Shown here piece by piece: positions 1 through 7,989 of a stretch of DNA of 64,000 nt (positions are counted from its first letter, which is position 1; each line of letters opens with the position of its first letter). The notes beneath the pieces were generated by a model that ran no database searches, was not told the DNA's origin, and saw nothing but the letters and a program-made list of their open reading frames with translations. Source of the stretch: a virus. The stretch lies in the IMG/VR virus record IMGVR_UViG_3300032214_000986, positions 56,085 through 120,084 of that record; one strand, 5' to 3'. Position numbers and translations under genes: made by a program.

Positions 1-929
1 CTACCAATATTTAATGTTCTTGACGATGGCCCTGAATAATAATTTCCTTGATTTGCGTTACCGCTCCCACCCCCTCTTAATGTTGTTGTAGAAGCAACAC
101 CATTTATGTACCATTGACCTACTTTATCCGGATTTTGACAAGTAAATGTACAATGTGTCCATTCGGTACCAATCGTATTATCGTTTGTTGACCCGGCAAT
201 TAGACGATAATTTAAAATAGAGCCCGTAACTTGGAATCTTATACAATTATCCCCATATCCCGAAATACCATACTCAGCAATAATAAAAAACCCTTTTTCG
301 GCGTTAGTTAAAGTATTACCCGCAACTACATATCTGGTATTATTTGCAAATTTTTTAATCCAAAACGAAACTGAAAACGTTCCAGCTGAAAAAATATAGT
401 TATAATCACTAGTCGTACCAATATCATTAATATAATCATCGACACCATCAAATGCAATACTACCACCGTTTGTTGTACTAAATGTAGGGCTATTCGTTAA
501 AGTTCCATTATTGGTTCTAGCGATATCATACCAAGTAGTGTTAGTCGTTGGGTATGACGGTGTAAATCCCGCATCCATTAATAAATCTAACCCCGATGTT
601 TTAATAGCATCATAATCAATATTTAAAACCATTTTATCAGTTTGTGTCATGAACCAACTTAGACATTCGGCAACCGTCGTATAATTTTGAGATGCAATTC
701 TATTAGTAAGAATTATAAGTTCAGAATCAGAATTAGCTGCGTAAATGGCAGGTCCATTAGTTGATTTATTAAGATACACTGCGTAACCACCTCTTACGGG
801 TGAAAGTCCATGCCAAAAACCGGTAGTGCTCGTAGGACCTTTACCAACGTCATTTGTCCCGATCCAAAAGTTACCTTTTTTTAATGCCAATGTTTCTGTA
901 CTTGCGTTATATTTAAACGTATTCGCCAT
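1..929 (-). CDS. LamG-domain tail fibre/adhesin, 3' part missing
   Basis: The gene begins with ATG at 929 (MANTFKYNAS...) and stays open to the left edge, so only the first 309 codons are visible. Residues from about 150 onward read as a concanavalin-like LamG jellyroll: a SIAFDGVDDYI strand, an FSVSFWIKK strand, a WTHCTFTC strand and a WYINGV strand in the usual order. LamG domains bind glycans or other surface ligands, and in phages they usually sit in tail fibres. The N-terminal 120 residues are not recognised. A TATTTAT box lies 13 nt before the start. The gene is divergent from the glycan operon. Fibre function is inferred from the domain and from the fibre cluster nearby. Confidence 0.75.
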   Translation of the reverse strand, partial: MANTFKYNASTETLALKKGNFWIGTNDVGKGPTSTTGFWHGLSPVRGGYAVYLNKSTNGPAIYAANSDSELIILTNRIASQNYTTVAECLSWFMTQTDKMVLNIDYDAIKTSGLDLLMDAGFTPSYPTTNTTWYDIARTNNGTLTNSPTFSTTNGGSIAFDGVDDYINDIGTTSDYNYIFSAGTFSVSFWIKKFANNTRYVVAGNTLTNAEKGFFIIAEYGISGYGDNCIRFQVTGSILNYRLIAGSTNDNTIGTEWTHCTFTCQNPDKVGQWYINGVASTTTLRGGGSGNANQGNYYSGPSSRTLNIG

Positions 930-942
930 TAATCTTTATTAG

Positions 943-949
943 ATAAATA
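943..949 (-). promoter_or_regulatory. TATTTAT box (candidate late promoter) for the LamG gene
   Basis: The coding strand reads GTATTTATC, ending 13 nt before the ATG at 929. See the finding on this box. Confidence 0.5.
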
Positions 950-950
950 C

Positions 951-981
951 TTTGTTTTTAAATAACAAATACCTATATTTT
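951..981 (+). promoter_or_regulatory. Host-type promoter of the glycan operon
   Basis: TTTG (951-954), a 19-nt spacer, then TATATTTT (974-981), which matches the Bacteroidota -33/-7 pattern TTTG / TAnnTTTG with one mismatch. The ATG at 986 follows after 4 nt, so the transcript would be leaderless or nearly so. Confidence 0.5.
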
Positions 982-985
982 TACT

Positions 986-3586
986 ATGGAAAAACTGCTT
1001 TTTATTGCCCCTCACTTATCAACAGGGGGGTTACCTCAAGTTTTGGTTAATAAAATTGAGTTATTAAAAAATGATTACATTATTAAATGTGTAGAATGGG
1101 ATTGGACAGGCGATGCATTTGTTATTCAAAAAAACAGAGTTAAAGAACATATTGGTCCTGAGAACCTTATAACTTTAGGTGAAGATAAAACAAAACTTTT
1201 TGATATTATTTCAGATTTTAATCCTGACTTAATTTGTTTGGAGGAGTTTTGTGAACACTTCATACCTGAAGAAATTAATAAAAAACTATTTTCAAAAGAT
1301 AGGTCATATAAATTATTTGAAACGACTCACGATTCAAGCATTCCCGTAACAAACAAAAGATGGTTCCCTGATAAGTTTATTTTTGTCAGCCCATTCAATG
1401 CGTTTAGATACTCTATGTTTGACGTTCCTTATGATATTATCGAATACCCAATAGATGCGGTGACACCAAATAAAGAATGGGCACAAGAACAATTAATGCT
1501 TGACCCCAATTTTAAACATGTAGTCATTGTTGGTTTATTCACCGAAAGAAAAAACCAAGCATATGCATTTGAAATGGCAAGAAGAGTAATTGGTCAAAAT
1601 ATATTATTTCATTTCATTGGGAATCAAGCCGATAATTTCGCACATTACTGGTTACCATTAATGGGTAATAAACCAGGTAACTGTATTGTATGGGGTGAAC
1701 GAAATGACGTGGACACTTTTTTACAGGCATCTGACTTATTTTTATTCCCGTCAAAAGGAGACAGAAATAATAAAGAATTAAACCCGATAGCAATAAAGGA
1801 AGCTATCAAATATGAATTACCGATGATGATGTTCAATTTGGATGTTTATTGTGGTAAGTACAATAATAACCAAAAAATTAAATTTATGAGTGGAGACATC
1901 ACCCAAGACACAAACACATTATTAGGTATGTTAGGTAAAAATGATATTTTATCATTGTTTAGTTTATCGTACGAATCGAATGAAAATAAAATTAATATTC
2001 ATTATAACCACACAGGGTCTAATGATATTAATGTTGTTGTAAAATGTATGACATCAAACGCACCGATGTATTGGTTCAACTTAAATTTTACAGAACCTTT
2101 AACTTATTTCGTTATTCCGATACCGACTAGCGTTATGAAATTTGAAGGTATGAAAAACTTTAGAGGTTTTTCAGTTGAGTTTTATAGTAATGGTGATAAC
2201 ACGTATTTGGGTAAAAAGGAAGTAGTTGTTAATAACGTATACCCTAATATACCAAGATTTAATTTTAAACCGTTCGATTGTAACTATGTAAATTATCACG
2301 AATTCTTTATCGATAAATGTTTTAGTGGTTTAGGGTTGGAAAATTTGGACACTGTTATTGATATTGGTGCTAACGTAGGATTGTTCGCAAAATACATGTA
2401 CTCAATAAATACCAAAAAAGTTATTTTGGTTGAAGCTAACCCTTATTTAAGAGAAAGTATAGAAACATTATTAGACACAGATAATGAAAAATCGGTAATA
2501 TACATGAATCCTATTTATGGCGAAAAGACAACTATTCCATTTAGATTCTCAATGGAAAACACTACTATCGGGTCTAATTATTTTGGTACTGACCACGATA
2601 GTTATAGTCAATTAACAAATGTAATTGATTGTGAAACAATCACATTAGATGAGATTTTAAAAGATAATAATTATGAACGAATCTCATTATTAAAATGTGA
2701 TATTGAGGGTGGTGAGTATCCTTTCTTTGAGTCCGTTACCGATGAACAAATCCAACTTGTTGATAGATTCATGATTGAGTTTCATGGTAATGTTAATCAT
2801 GAAATTGACCCAATATTAGAAAAACTTGAAAGAAATGATTATGAATATGAAATTATTTTATTCGAGATGGGTAGGCAAATCCGTTCACACAAGGGTATCG
2901 AACACGGAGTTATTTTTGCAAAACCAAAAAGTAAAAGAGATAAAAAACCAGGGTCAATTAATGGGTCGGTTTATCAAGTAACTAAAGATTTTGAACAAGC
3001 GCTTTGTGATTATACCGGTGCACCTTACGCAGTCACCGTGGATAACCAAAGTAACGCATTGTTTTTGGCATTAATGTATGAGAAGATTAAAGGGAAAACA
3101 ATTAGAATCCCATCTAGAACATATCCTTCAGTACCTTGTGAAATTATACACGCAGGAGGCAAAGTAGAGTTTGAAGATTTTGGAGGTACAACGTTAAAAG
3201 GAGCATACCAACTACAACCAACCAAAGTTTGGGATAGTGCGTTAAGATTTACTTCAGATATGTACATTCATAATTCACATATGTGTTTATCATTTACCGG
3301 ACCTTATAAACATTTAAAACTTGGTAAGGGTGGTGCTATTCTTACGGATGATTACGAAGCATACAAATGGTTTAAACGAGCAAGATATTCAGGTAGAAAC
3401 GAATGTTCTTACCATGAGGATGAATTAGATATGTTGGGTTGGAATTTTTATATGTTACCGGAATTGGCGTCTCGTGGACTTCTACTTATGAACCAATTCT
3501 ATAAAGTTGACGGATCCCCTAAACATAATGAGGATTTGGAATTACCTTATCCTGACCTATCCAAATTTGACGTATACAAAAAATAA
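986..3586 (+). CDS. Three-domain glycan enzyme: GT4-like + FkbM methyltransferase + DegT-like aminotransferase
   Basis: An 866-residue fusion. Residues about 1-290 resemble a GT-B family 4 glycosyltransferase, with VIVGLFTERKNQ near 180 and a nucleotide-sugar binding region with NPIAIKEA near 265. Residues about 440-645 are an FkbM-type SAM methyltransferase with motif I VIDIGANVGLF near 456 and KCDIEGGE near 570. Residues about 660-866 resemble DegT/DnrJ/EryC1 sugar aminotransferases, including the PLP-lysine context GPYKHLKLGKGGA near 774. This last domain is only about 205 residues against roughly 370 in the family, so parts of the fold are missing and activity is uncertain. It is the first gene of a six-gene operon; the next ATG follows the stop by 1 nt. 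Confidence 0.75.
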   Translation: MEKLLFIAPHLSTGGLPQVLVNKIELLKNDYIIKCVEWDWTGDAFVIQKNRVKEHIGPENLITLGEDKTKLFDIISDFNPDLICLEEFCEHFIPEEINKKLFSKDRSYKLFETTHDSSIPVTNKRWFPDKFIFVSPFNAFRYSMFDVPYDIIEYPIDAVTPNKEWAQEQLMLDPNFKHVVIVGLFTERKNQAYAFEMARRVIGQNILFHFIGNQADNFAHYWLPLMGNKPGNCIVWGERNDVDTFLQASDLFLFPSKGDRNNKELNPIAIKEAIKYELPMMMFNLDVYCGKYNNNQKIKFMSGDITQDTNTLLGMLGKNDILSLFSLSYESNENKINIHYNHTGSNDINVVVKCMTSNAPMYWFNLNFTEPLTYFVIPIPTSVMKFEGMKNFRGFSVEFYSNGDNTYLGKKEVVVNNVYPNIPRFNFKPFDCNYVNYHEFFIDKCFSGLGLENLDTVIDIGANVGLFAKYMYSINTKKVILVEANPYLRESIETLLDTDNEKSVIYMNPIYGEKTTIPFRFSMENTTIGSNYFGTDHDSYSQLTNVIDCETITLDEILKDNNYERISLLKCDIEGGEYPFFESVTDEQIQLVDRFMIEFHGNVNHEIDPILEKLERNDYEYEIILFEMGRQIRSHKGIEHGVIFAKPKSKRDKKPGSINGSVYQVTKDFEQALCDYTGAPYAVTVDNQSNALFLALMYEKIKGKTIRIPSRTYPSVPCEIIHAGGKVEFEDFGGTTLKGAYQLQPTKVWDSALRFTSDMYIHNSHMCLSFTGPYKHLKLGKGGAILTDDYEAYKWFKRARYSGRNECSYHEDELDMLGWNFYMLPELASRGLLLMNQFYKVDGSPKHNEDLELPYPDLSKFDVYKK

Positions 3587-3587
3587 T

Positions 3588-4382
3588 ATGTATAATAACA
3601 AAAAAATTTCATTAGCCATAACATCATCTAAAAGATTTGAGTTACTACAAATGACTATTCGTGGTTTTGTCACATTTTGTAATGATTTAGATATTATCGA
3701 TAATATTATATTTTTTGATGATTCATCGTCAAATATTGATAAAATTAATATGGAACGACTATTACGAGACAAGTTTCCAAATAAAAATATAATAGTAACT
3801 CATTTTTATAAAAATTCTTTTGAGGATGGATACAGACATTCAAGAATTTTAAATGAAATGAGAAAAAAATTAATTGAGACTGAAACTGATTACTTTTTTA
3901 TGTTGGAGGATGATTATCTCTTTGTTAATCATTTTTACATAAAAGAAGCTATAGACATATTAGAAAACAATGAAGAATATGGGTATGTGGGGTTTTCACA
4001 ATCTTATAAAAATTTTCCACCTGAAATCCAACCTAAAATTATTGGTGACTTCTGGGAATGGTATTACGATACCGAAAAACCTATAAACGAACATCTATTT
4101 TTAGATGAGGTTTCTGCCACCCAAACAATGATTCCAAATATTTGGATGATGTATACAAATTGGCCTAGTTTCTCACTTAGACCCGGTATTAACCACACAG
4201 AAAGATTTTTAAGTATCGGTGAATTTTCGACAGACTACGATACAAATGAAATGAGAACCGAGTTGGAGTTTGCAATAAGATGGTCAAAAAAATATAAAAG
4301 TCTTTGTCATAAAAACTTTCATATAATAAATTTAGCGTGGGACTCAACTAAAAGTTCATACAATTTAAATAATAGTAATTAA
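3588..4382 (+). CDS. GT-A type glycosyltransferase
   Basis: 264 residues if started at 3588 (MYNNKKISLAI), right after the upstream stop; a longer in-frame start at 3507 would overlap the previous gene by 80 nt and adds no recognisable sequence. The N-terminus KISLAITSSKR and the later MLEDDY motif (DxD-like, metal and nucleotide-sugar binding) point to a family 2-like transferase. Donor and acceptor cannot be told. The stop TAA shares its last base with the next start (TAATG), so translation is probably coupled. Confidence 0.65.
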   Translation: MYNNKKISLAITSSKRFELLQMTIRGFVTFCNDLDIIDNIIFFDDSSSNIDKINMERLLRDKFPNKNIIVTHFYKNSFEDGYRHSRILNEMRKKLIETETDYFFMLEDDYLFVNHFYIKEAIDILENNEEYGYVGFSQSYKNFPPEIQPKIIGDFWEWYYDTEKPINEHLFLDEVSATQTMIPNIWMMYTNWPSFSLRPGINHTERFLSIGEFSTDYDTNEMRTELEFAIRWSKKYKSLCHKNFHIINLAWDSTKSSYNLNNSN

Positions 4383-5683
4383 TGGATTTTAATAATTTAT
4401 GGGAAAAATGTTTAAGATATAATATTGAACAAAAACCCGAGGAGTTTAAACAATTTTTAGAGGTTTTAGGTAACCAAAAGAATAAAAAATATGCACTAGA
4501 GATTGGGTCAAATTATGGTGGGACTTCATACGCATTATGTCATATATATGATTATGTAATATCTTTAGATATCAAACATCATGAAAATTTTGATAAGATA
4601 AAGGAGGAGTTCCCAAACTACAACTATATAATTTCAGACTCAACATTAAATGATACTGTTAAAATTATTAAAAATTTAGGTATTGTGTTTGATTTTATAT
4701 TCATTGATGGCGACCACTCATATGACGGTGTTAAAAACGATTATGATAAGTATAAACAATTTTTATCCCACGATGGGTTTTTAGGTTTTCATGACATCAT
4801 ACCAAGTGAAGAAACAGAAAAACATAATATTTTTGTACATAAGTTCTTTAAAGAATTAAAAGAAACTTACAACGAAGTGTATGAATTCGTCGCAACAGAA
4901 AAAAACCCAATTTATAGAAAAGATAATTTATTTCATAAAATATTAGAAAATCAACCGTACGACATTTGGGGGGGTATCGGGTTAATAAAAAATAATAAGG
5001 TTTCTATTTTCTCACACAACTACCTAGACAACGATTGGTATAATATACTTAACAACCAACTTTTTAAATTAAAAAATAGTGGCCTTTATAAAAGATCTGA
5101 CAAAATTTATTTAGGGGTTTATTCCACCCAAAAAAATAATATTAAAATTTTTAAAGATATTATTTTAGGATTCGATGAGGATTTAAAAATTGAGGTCGTG
5201 GTTTTTGATAATAATTTGTCAGAATATGGGACGTTAACCCTTTTACAAAATTATTGTAAAATTAACCCGAATTCTACTGTTTTATATTACCATACTAAAG
5301 GGTCGTCTAGAGAAAAAAATTATTATATAGATTCTTGGAGAGAGTGTTTAGAATATTTTTGTATAGAGGAGTGGTTACGGCCGTTAAAAGACATATTAAA
5401 TAAAGAGTGTGACGTGTGCGGGTCACTATACGTTGAGTCATTTAAATTTCTTGATTATCATTTACAAAATTATTTTTCTGGTAATTTTTGGTGGTCATCT
5501 TCTAATCATATTAACACCTTAGAACAAATCACAAAATTACATCACAATAGTAATGGTGAAAGAATTAATTCAGAACTATGGGTAGGTACTAAACCGCATT
5601 ATTGGAAAAGTTACTATAACGAGAATGTTTCGTCGTGGTATGAACATTATTTTGACCCAAAAAAATATAAAATAAATATATGA
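4382..5683 (+). CDS. SAM methyltransferase fused to a glycosyltransferase-like domain
   Basis: 433 residues in two parts. Residues about 30-190 form a class I methyltransferase: motif I ALEIGSNYGGTS near 38 and FIFIDGDHSYDGV near 108, as in Methyltransf_24 / cephalosporin-hydroxylase-like enzymes. Residues about 235-433 carry YYHTKGSS near 302 and a SGNFWW motif near 370, typical of a glycan-transferase-like family found in polysaccharide loci. Its start overlaps the stop before it (TAATG), and its own stop overlaps the next start by 4 nt (ATGA). A two-step sugar transfer and methylation role is an inference. Confidence 0.65.
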   Translation: MDFNNLWEKCLRYNIEQKPEEFKQFLEVLGNQKNKKYALEIGSNYGGTSYALCHIYDYVISLDIKHHENFDKIKEEFPNYNYIISDSTLNDTVKIIKNLGIVFDFIFIDGDHSYDGVKNDYDKYKQFLSHDGFLGFHDIIPSEETEKHNIFVHKFFKELKETYNEVYEFVATEKNPIYRKDNLFHKILENQPYDIWGGIGLIKNNKVSIFSHNYLDNDWYNILNNQLFKLKNSGLYKRSDKIYLGVYSTQKNNIKIFKDIILGFDEDLKIEVVVFDNNLSEYGTLTLLQNYCKINPNSTVLYYHTKGSSREKNYYIDSWRECLEYFCIEEWLRPLKDILNKECDVCGSLYVESFKFLDYHLQNYFSGNFWWSSSNHINTLEQITKLHHNSNGERINSELWVGTKPHYWKSYYNENVSSWYEHYFDPKKYKINI

Positions 5684-6261
5684 AAAGGGCGATAATAGGT
5701 TATGGTGGACACGCAAGAGAGGTGATGTCCCAAATGGGTGAAAAAATACCTTGTTTTGTTGAGGATGAGTTTTATTTTCCACAAAATAATGTCTTTCCAT
5801 TATCAGAATTCAATCATAATGAATATGAAGTAATGGTTGCTATTGCGGATACAAACGTTAGAAAAAGAATCGTTGATAGATTACCAATTGACACTAAATT
5901 TTTTACTTTTATACACCCAAATTCATTAATTGGTGAAAATGTGATAATAGGGGATGGTTCATTTATCGGGGCTTACTCAATATTAACAATTGATATAAAG
6001 ATGGGTAATCACTCAATACTTAATCGATTTAATCAGATAGGTCATGACTCGTTTATTGGTGATTATTTTAGTATGATGCCAGGAGCAATAATTTCAGGTA
6101 ATGTAAAAATAGGGAATAAGGTATATTTGGGTACCAACTCATCAATAAAGGAAAAAATCACCATAACCGATGATGTTATTATCGGATTAAATAGCGGTGT
6201 CGTTAAAGACATAACAGAAATGGGTACTTATGTTGGGGTACCAGTTAAAAAAATTAAATAA
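5680..6261 (+). CDS. NeuD/PglD-family sugar O-/N-acyltransferase
   Basis: 193 residues. The N-terminal MKRAIIGYGGHAREV is the Rossmann-like nucleotide-sugar binding segment of the NeuD/PglD family. From about residue 85 the protein is built from hexapeptide repeats ([LIV]-G-x-x-x-x: LIGENVIIGDGSFIG and onward), which make a left-handed beta helix and bind acyl-CoA. The catalytic histidine of the family probably lies in the QIGHDSFIG stretch. It ends with VGVPVKKIK, the usual family end. It sits inside the operon with coupled starts on both sides and would acylate a sugar made or moved by its neighbours. Confidence 0.85.
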   Translation: MKRAIIGYGGHAREVMSQMGEKIPCFVEDEFYFPQNNVFPLSEFNHNEYEVMVAIADTNVRKRIVDRLPIDTKFFTFIHPNSLIGENVIIGDGSFIGAYSILTIDIKMGNHSILNRFNQIGHDSFIGDYFSMMPGAIISGNVKIGNKVYLGTNSSIKEKITITDDVIIGLNSGVVKDITEMGTYVGVPVKKIK

Positions 6262-7988
6262 TGAAAAAATTATCAGTATTGGTTCCAAGTTATAATTTTG
6301 GTGAATTTATAACCGATTGTGTTGACTCGATATATAATCAAAAAACAAATTTTGATTTTGAAGTTATTGTTAGAGATGATAAATCTAATGATAACACAAA
6401 TGAAAAATTAGAACTTTTAAAAGAAAAATACCCGAGTATCATCATACTTGATGGGTCGGTAAATTTAGGAGCATTTCATAATATAAAATTACTTTATGAA
6501 AGTGCAAACTCGGAGTATGTTGCATATCTTGACGGTGACGATATGTTTGGTGACACGGACAAACTACAAAGACAGGTGGAATTTTTAGATACCCACCCGG
6601 AATATGTTATGCACTTTACAGGTACTCGATACTTGAAACAAGATGGTACTATTTTTCCAAACGATTCGAGATTAATATGTTCTGTTAAAGATATTATAAC
6701 AATTTATGATTTATTAGAATCTAATTATGTTGGGTTTGGTAGAATGTTTAGAAAACTACCCAATATTTTTAAAGAAAAGTATTCCGATTTACCGTATGTT
6801 GATTGGCCAACAAGTTATGAGTTAAGTAAGTACGGATCAATATTCTATGAAGATTTTTTTGGTGGTTTGTATAGGATATCAAGTACAGGTATATACTCAA
6901 CATTAAGTGAAGAAGAAAAACAATCGGGAGCTAACTTAGTTCGTAAAGTGATTAATGATGATTACATGTTAGAAAATATGAAACCAATCACAATCATAGA
7001 TTGTTTTATACACACAAACGAAGTTTTAAATAAACTACGTCTTTCGTTACATAATTTAAAAAAATACGGTAATAAAATACTATTAGTTACCAATACTACC
7101 CCACCACAGGATATAATTGAAAGTGTTGATTTTTTGTTTTACAACACAGAAAATAAACTATTCGAGGAGGAATATGAAAACGTCGGGTTAGTTGATTTGT
7201 GGAAGGCATATGATATGATAGTCATCCACGAAATCACTAAAGACATACAAAGACACGGGTTGTCAGTAATGTGTAACCTTTTTAATAGTTTGGATATTGC
7301 AAAATCCTTAGGTTTTACACACTTCCAAAGAATTGAGGTTGATGACATGTTCACAGATGATGGTTACGATTATATGATGACAGTACCTAATAAATGTGTA
7401 GAACAAAATAAAAAATCATTATTTTATATTAATGAGGGAAGAGATATATCATTTCATTATTTCTTCTCTGAAATTGACTTCTTTTTAAATAATGTGAATA
7501 GGGTTACTGATGAAAAATCATATAGGGATTATGTTAGAAAAAACGGATACGGAAATGATTTTATAAATGTTGAAAAGTATGTTTATAACAACTTACTTAA
7601 AACAGGGTTATCAGACATACTTGTAAGGAACGGTGAGGATGACATGGATTCAGATTTTCCTAACACATTATGGAATAGCATTTCAACTCAATCTAATTTA
7701 CCAACAAAATTTAATGGATGTTCGACTAAAATTTATAGGGTAGAGGGGTCAACGAATCTTTCAGTATTAAGTTTCAATTATAATGATTTTCAATCATTAA
7801 GGAAGATTGTTGTTTGTTTTGAAAATAATGAAATTACAATACACCACAGACTTGATTATGACGGAGCATGGATGTATAATATTTTTGAAGATGAGATTAA
7901 AAAAATAAAAGTATATGACGATAAAACGAATGAGTTTTTATACGAAATAGAAAATAAAGAAATTTGGGATAAAATAGAATTTAAATAA
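6261..7988 (+). CDS. Family 2 glycosyltransferase with a second GT-like domain
   Basis: 575 residues. Residues about 1-220 are a GT2 domain: LSVLVPSYNFGEFI, then VRDDKSNDNT, then AYLDGDDMF near 93 as the DxD motif. Residues about 235-460 look like another GT-A fold (PITIIDCFIHTNE... FQRIEVDDMF with a DD pair), and the last 80 residues may be a beta domain. Start overlaps the previous stop (TAATG). Specificity is not readable from the sequence. Confidence 0.7.
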   Translation: MKKLSVLVPSYNFGEFITDCVDSIYNQKTNFDFEVIVRDDKSNDNTNEKLELLKEKYPSIIILDGSVNLGAFHNIKLLYESANSEYVAYLDGDDMFGDTDKLQRQVEFLDTHPEYVMHFTGTRYLKQDGTIFPNDSRLICSVKDIITIYDLLESNYVGFGRMFRKLPNIFKEKYSDLPYVDWPTSYELSKYGSIFYEDFFGGLYRISSTGIYSTLSEEEKQSGANLVRKVINDDYMLENMKPITIIDCFIHTNEVLNKLRLSLHNLKKYGNKILLVTNTTPPQDIIESVDFLFYNTENKLFEEEYENVGLVDLWKAYDMIVIHEITKDIQRHGLSVMCNLFNSLDIAKSLGFTHFQRIEVDDMFTDDGYDYMMTVPNKCVEQNKKSLFYINEGRDISFHYFFSEIDFFLNNVNRVTDEKSYRDYVRKNGYGNDFINVEKYVYNNLLKTGLSDILVRNGEDDMDSDFPNTLWNSISTQSNLPTKFNGCSTKIYRVEGSTNLSVLSFNYNDFQSLRKIVVCFENNEITIHHRLDYDGAWMYNIFEDEIKKIKVYDDKTNEFLYEIENKEIWDKIEFK

Positions 7989-7989
7989 A

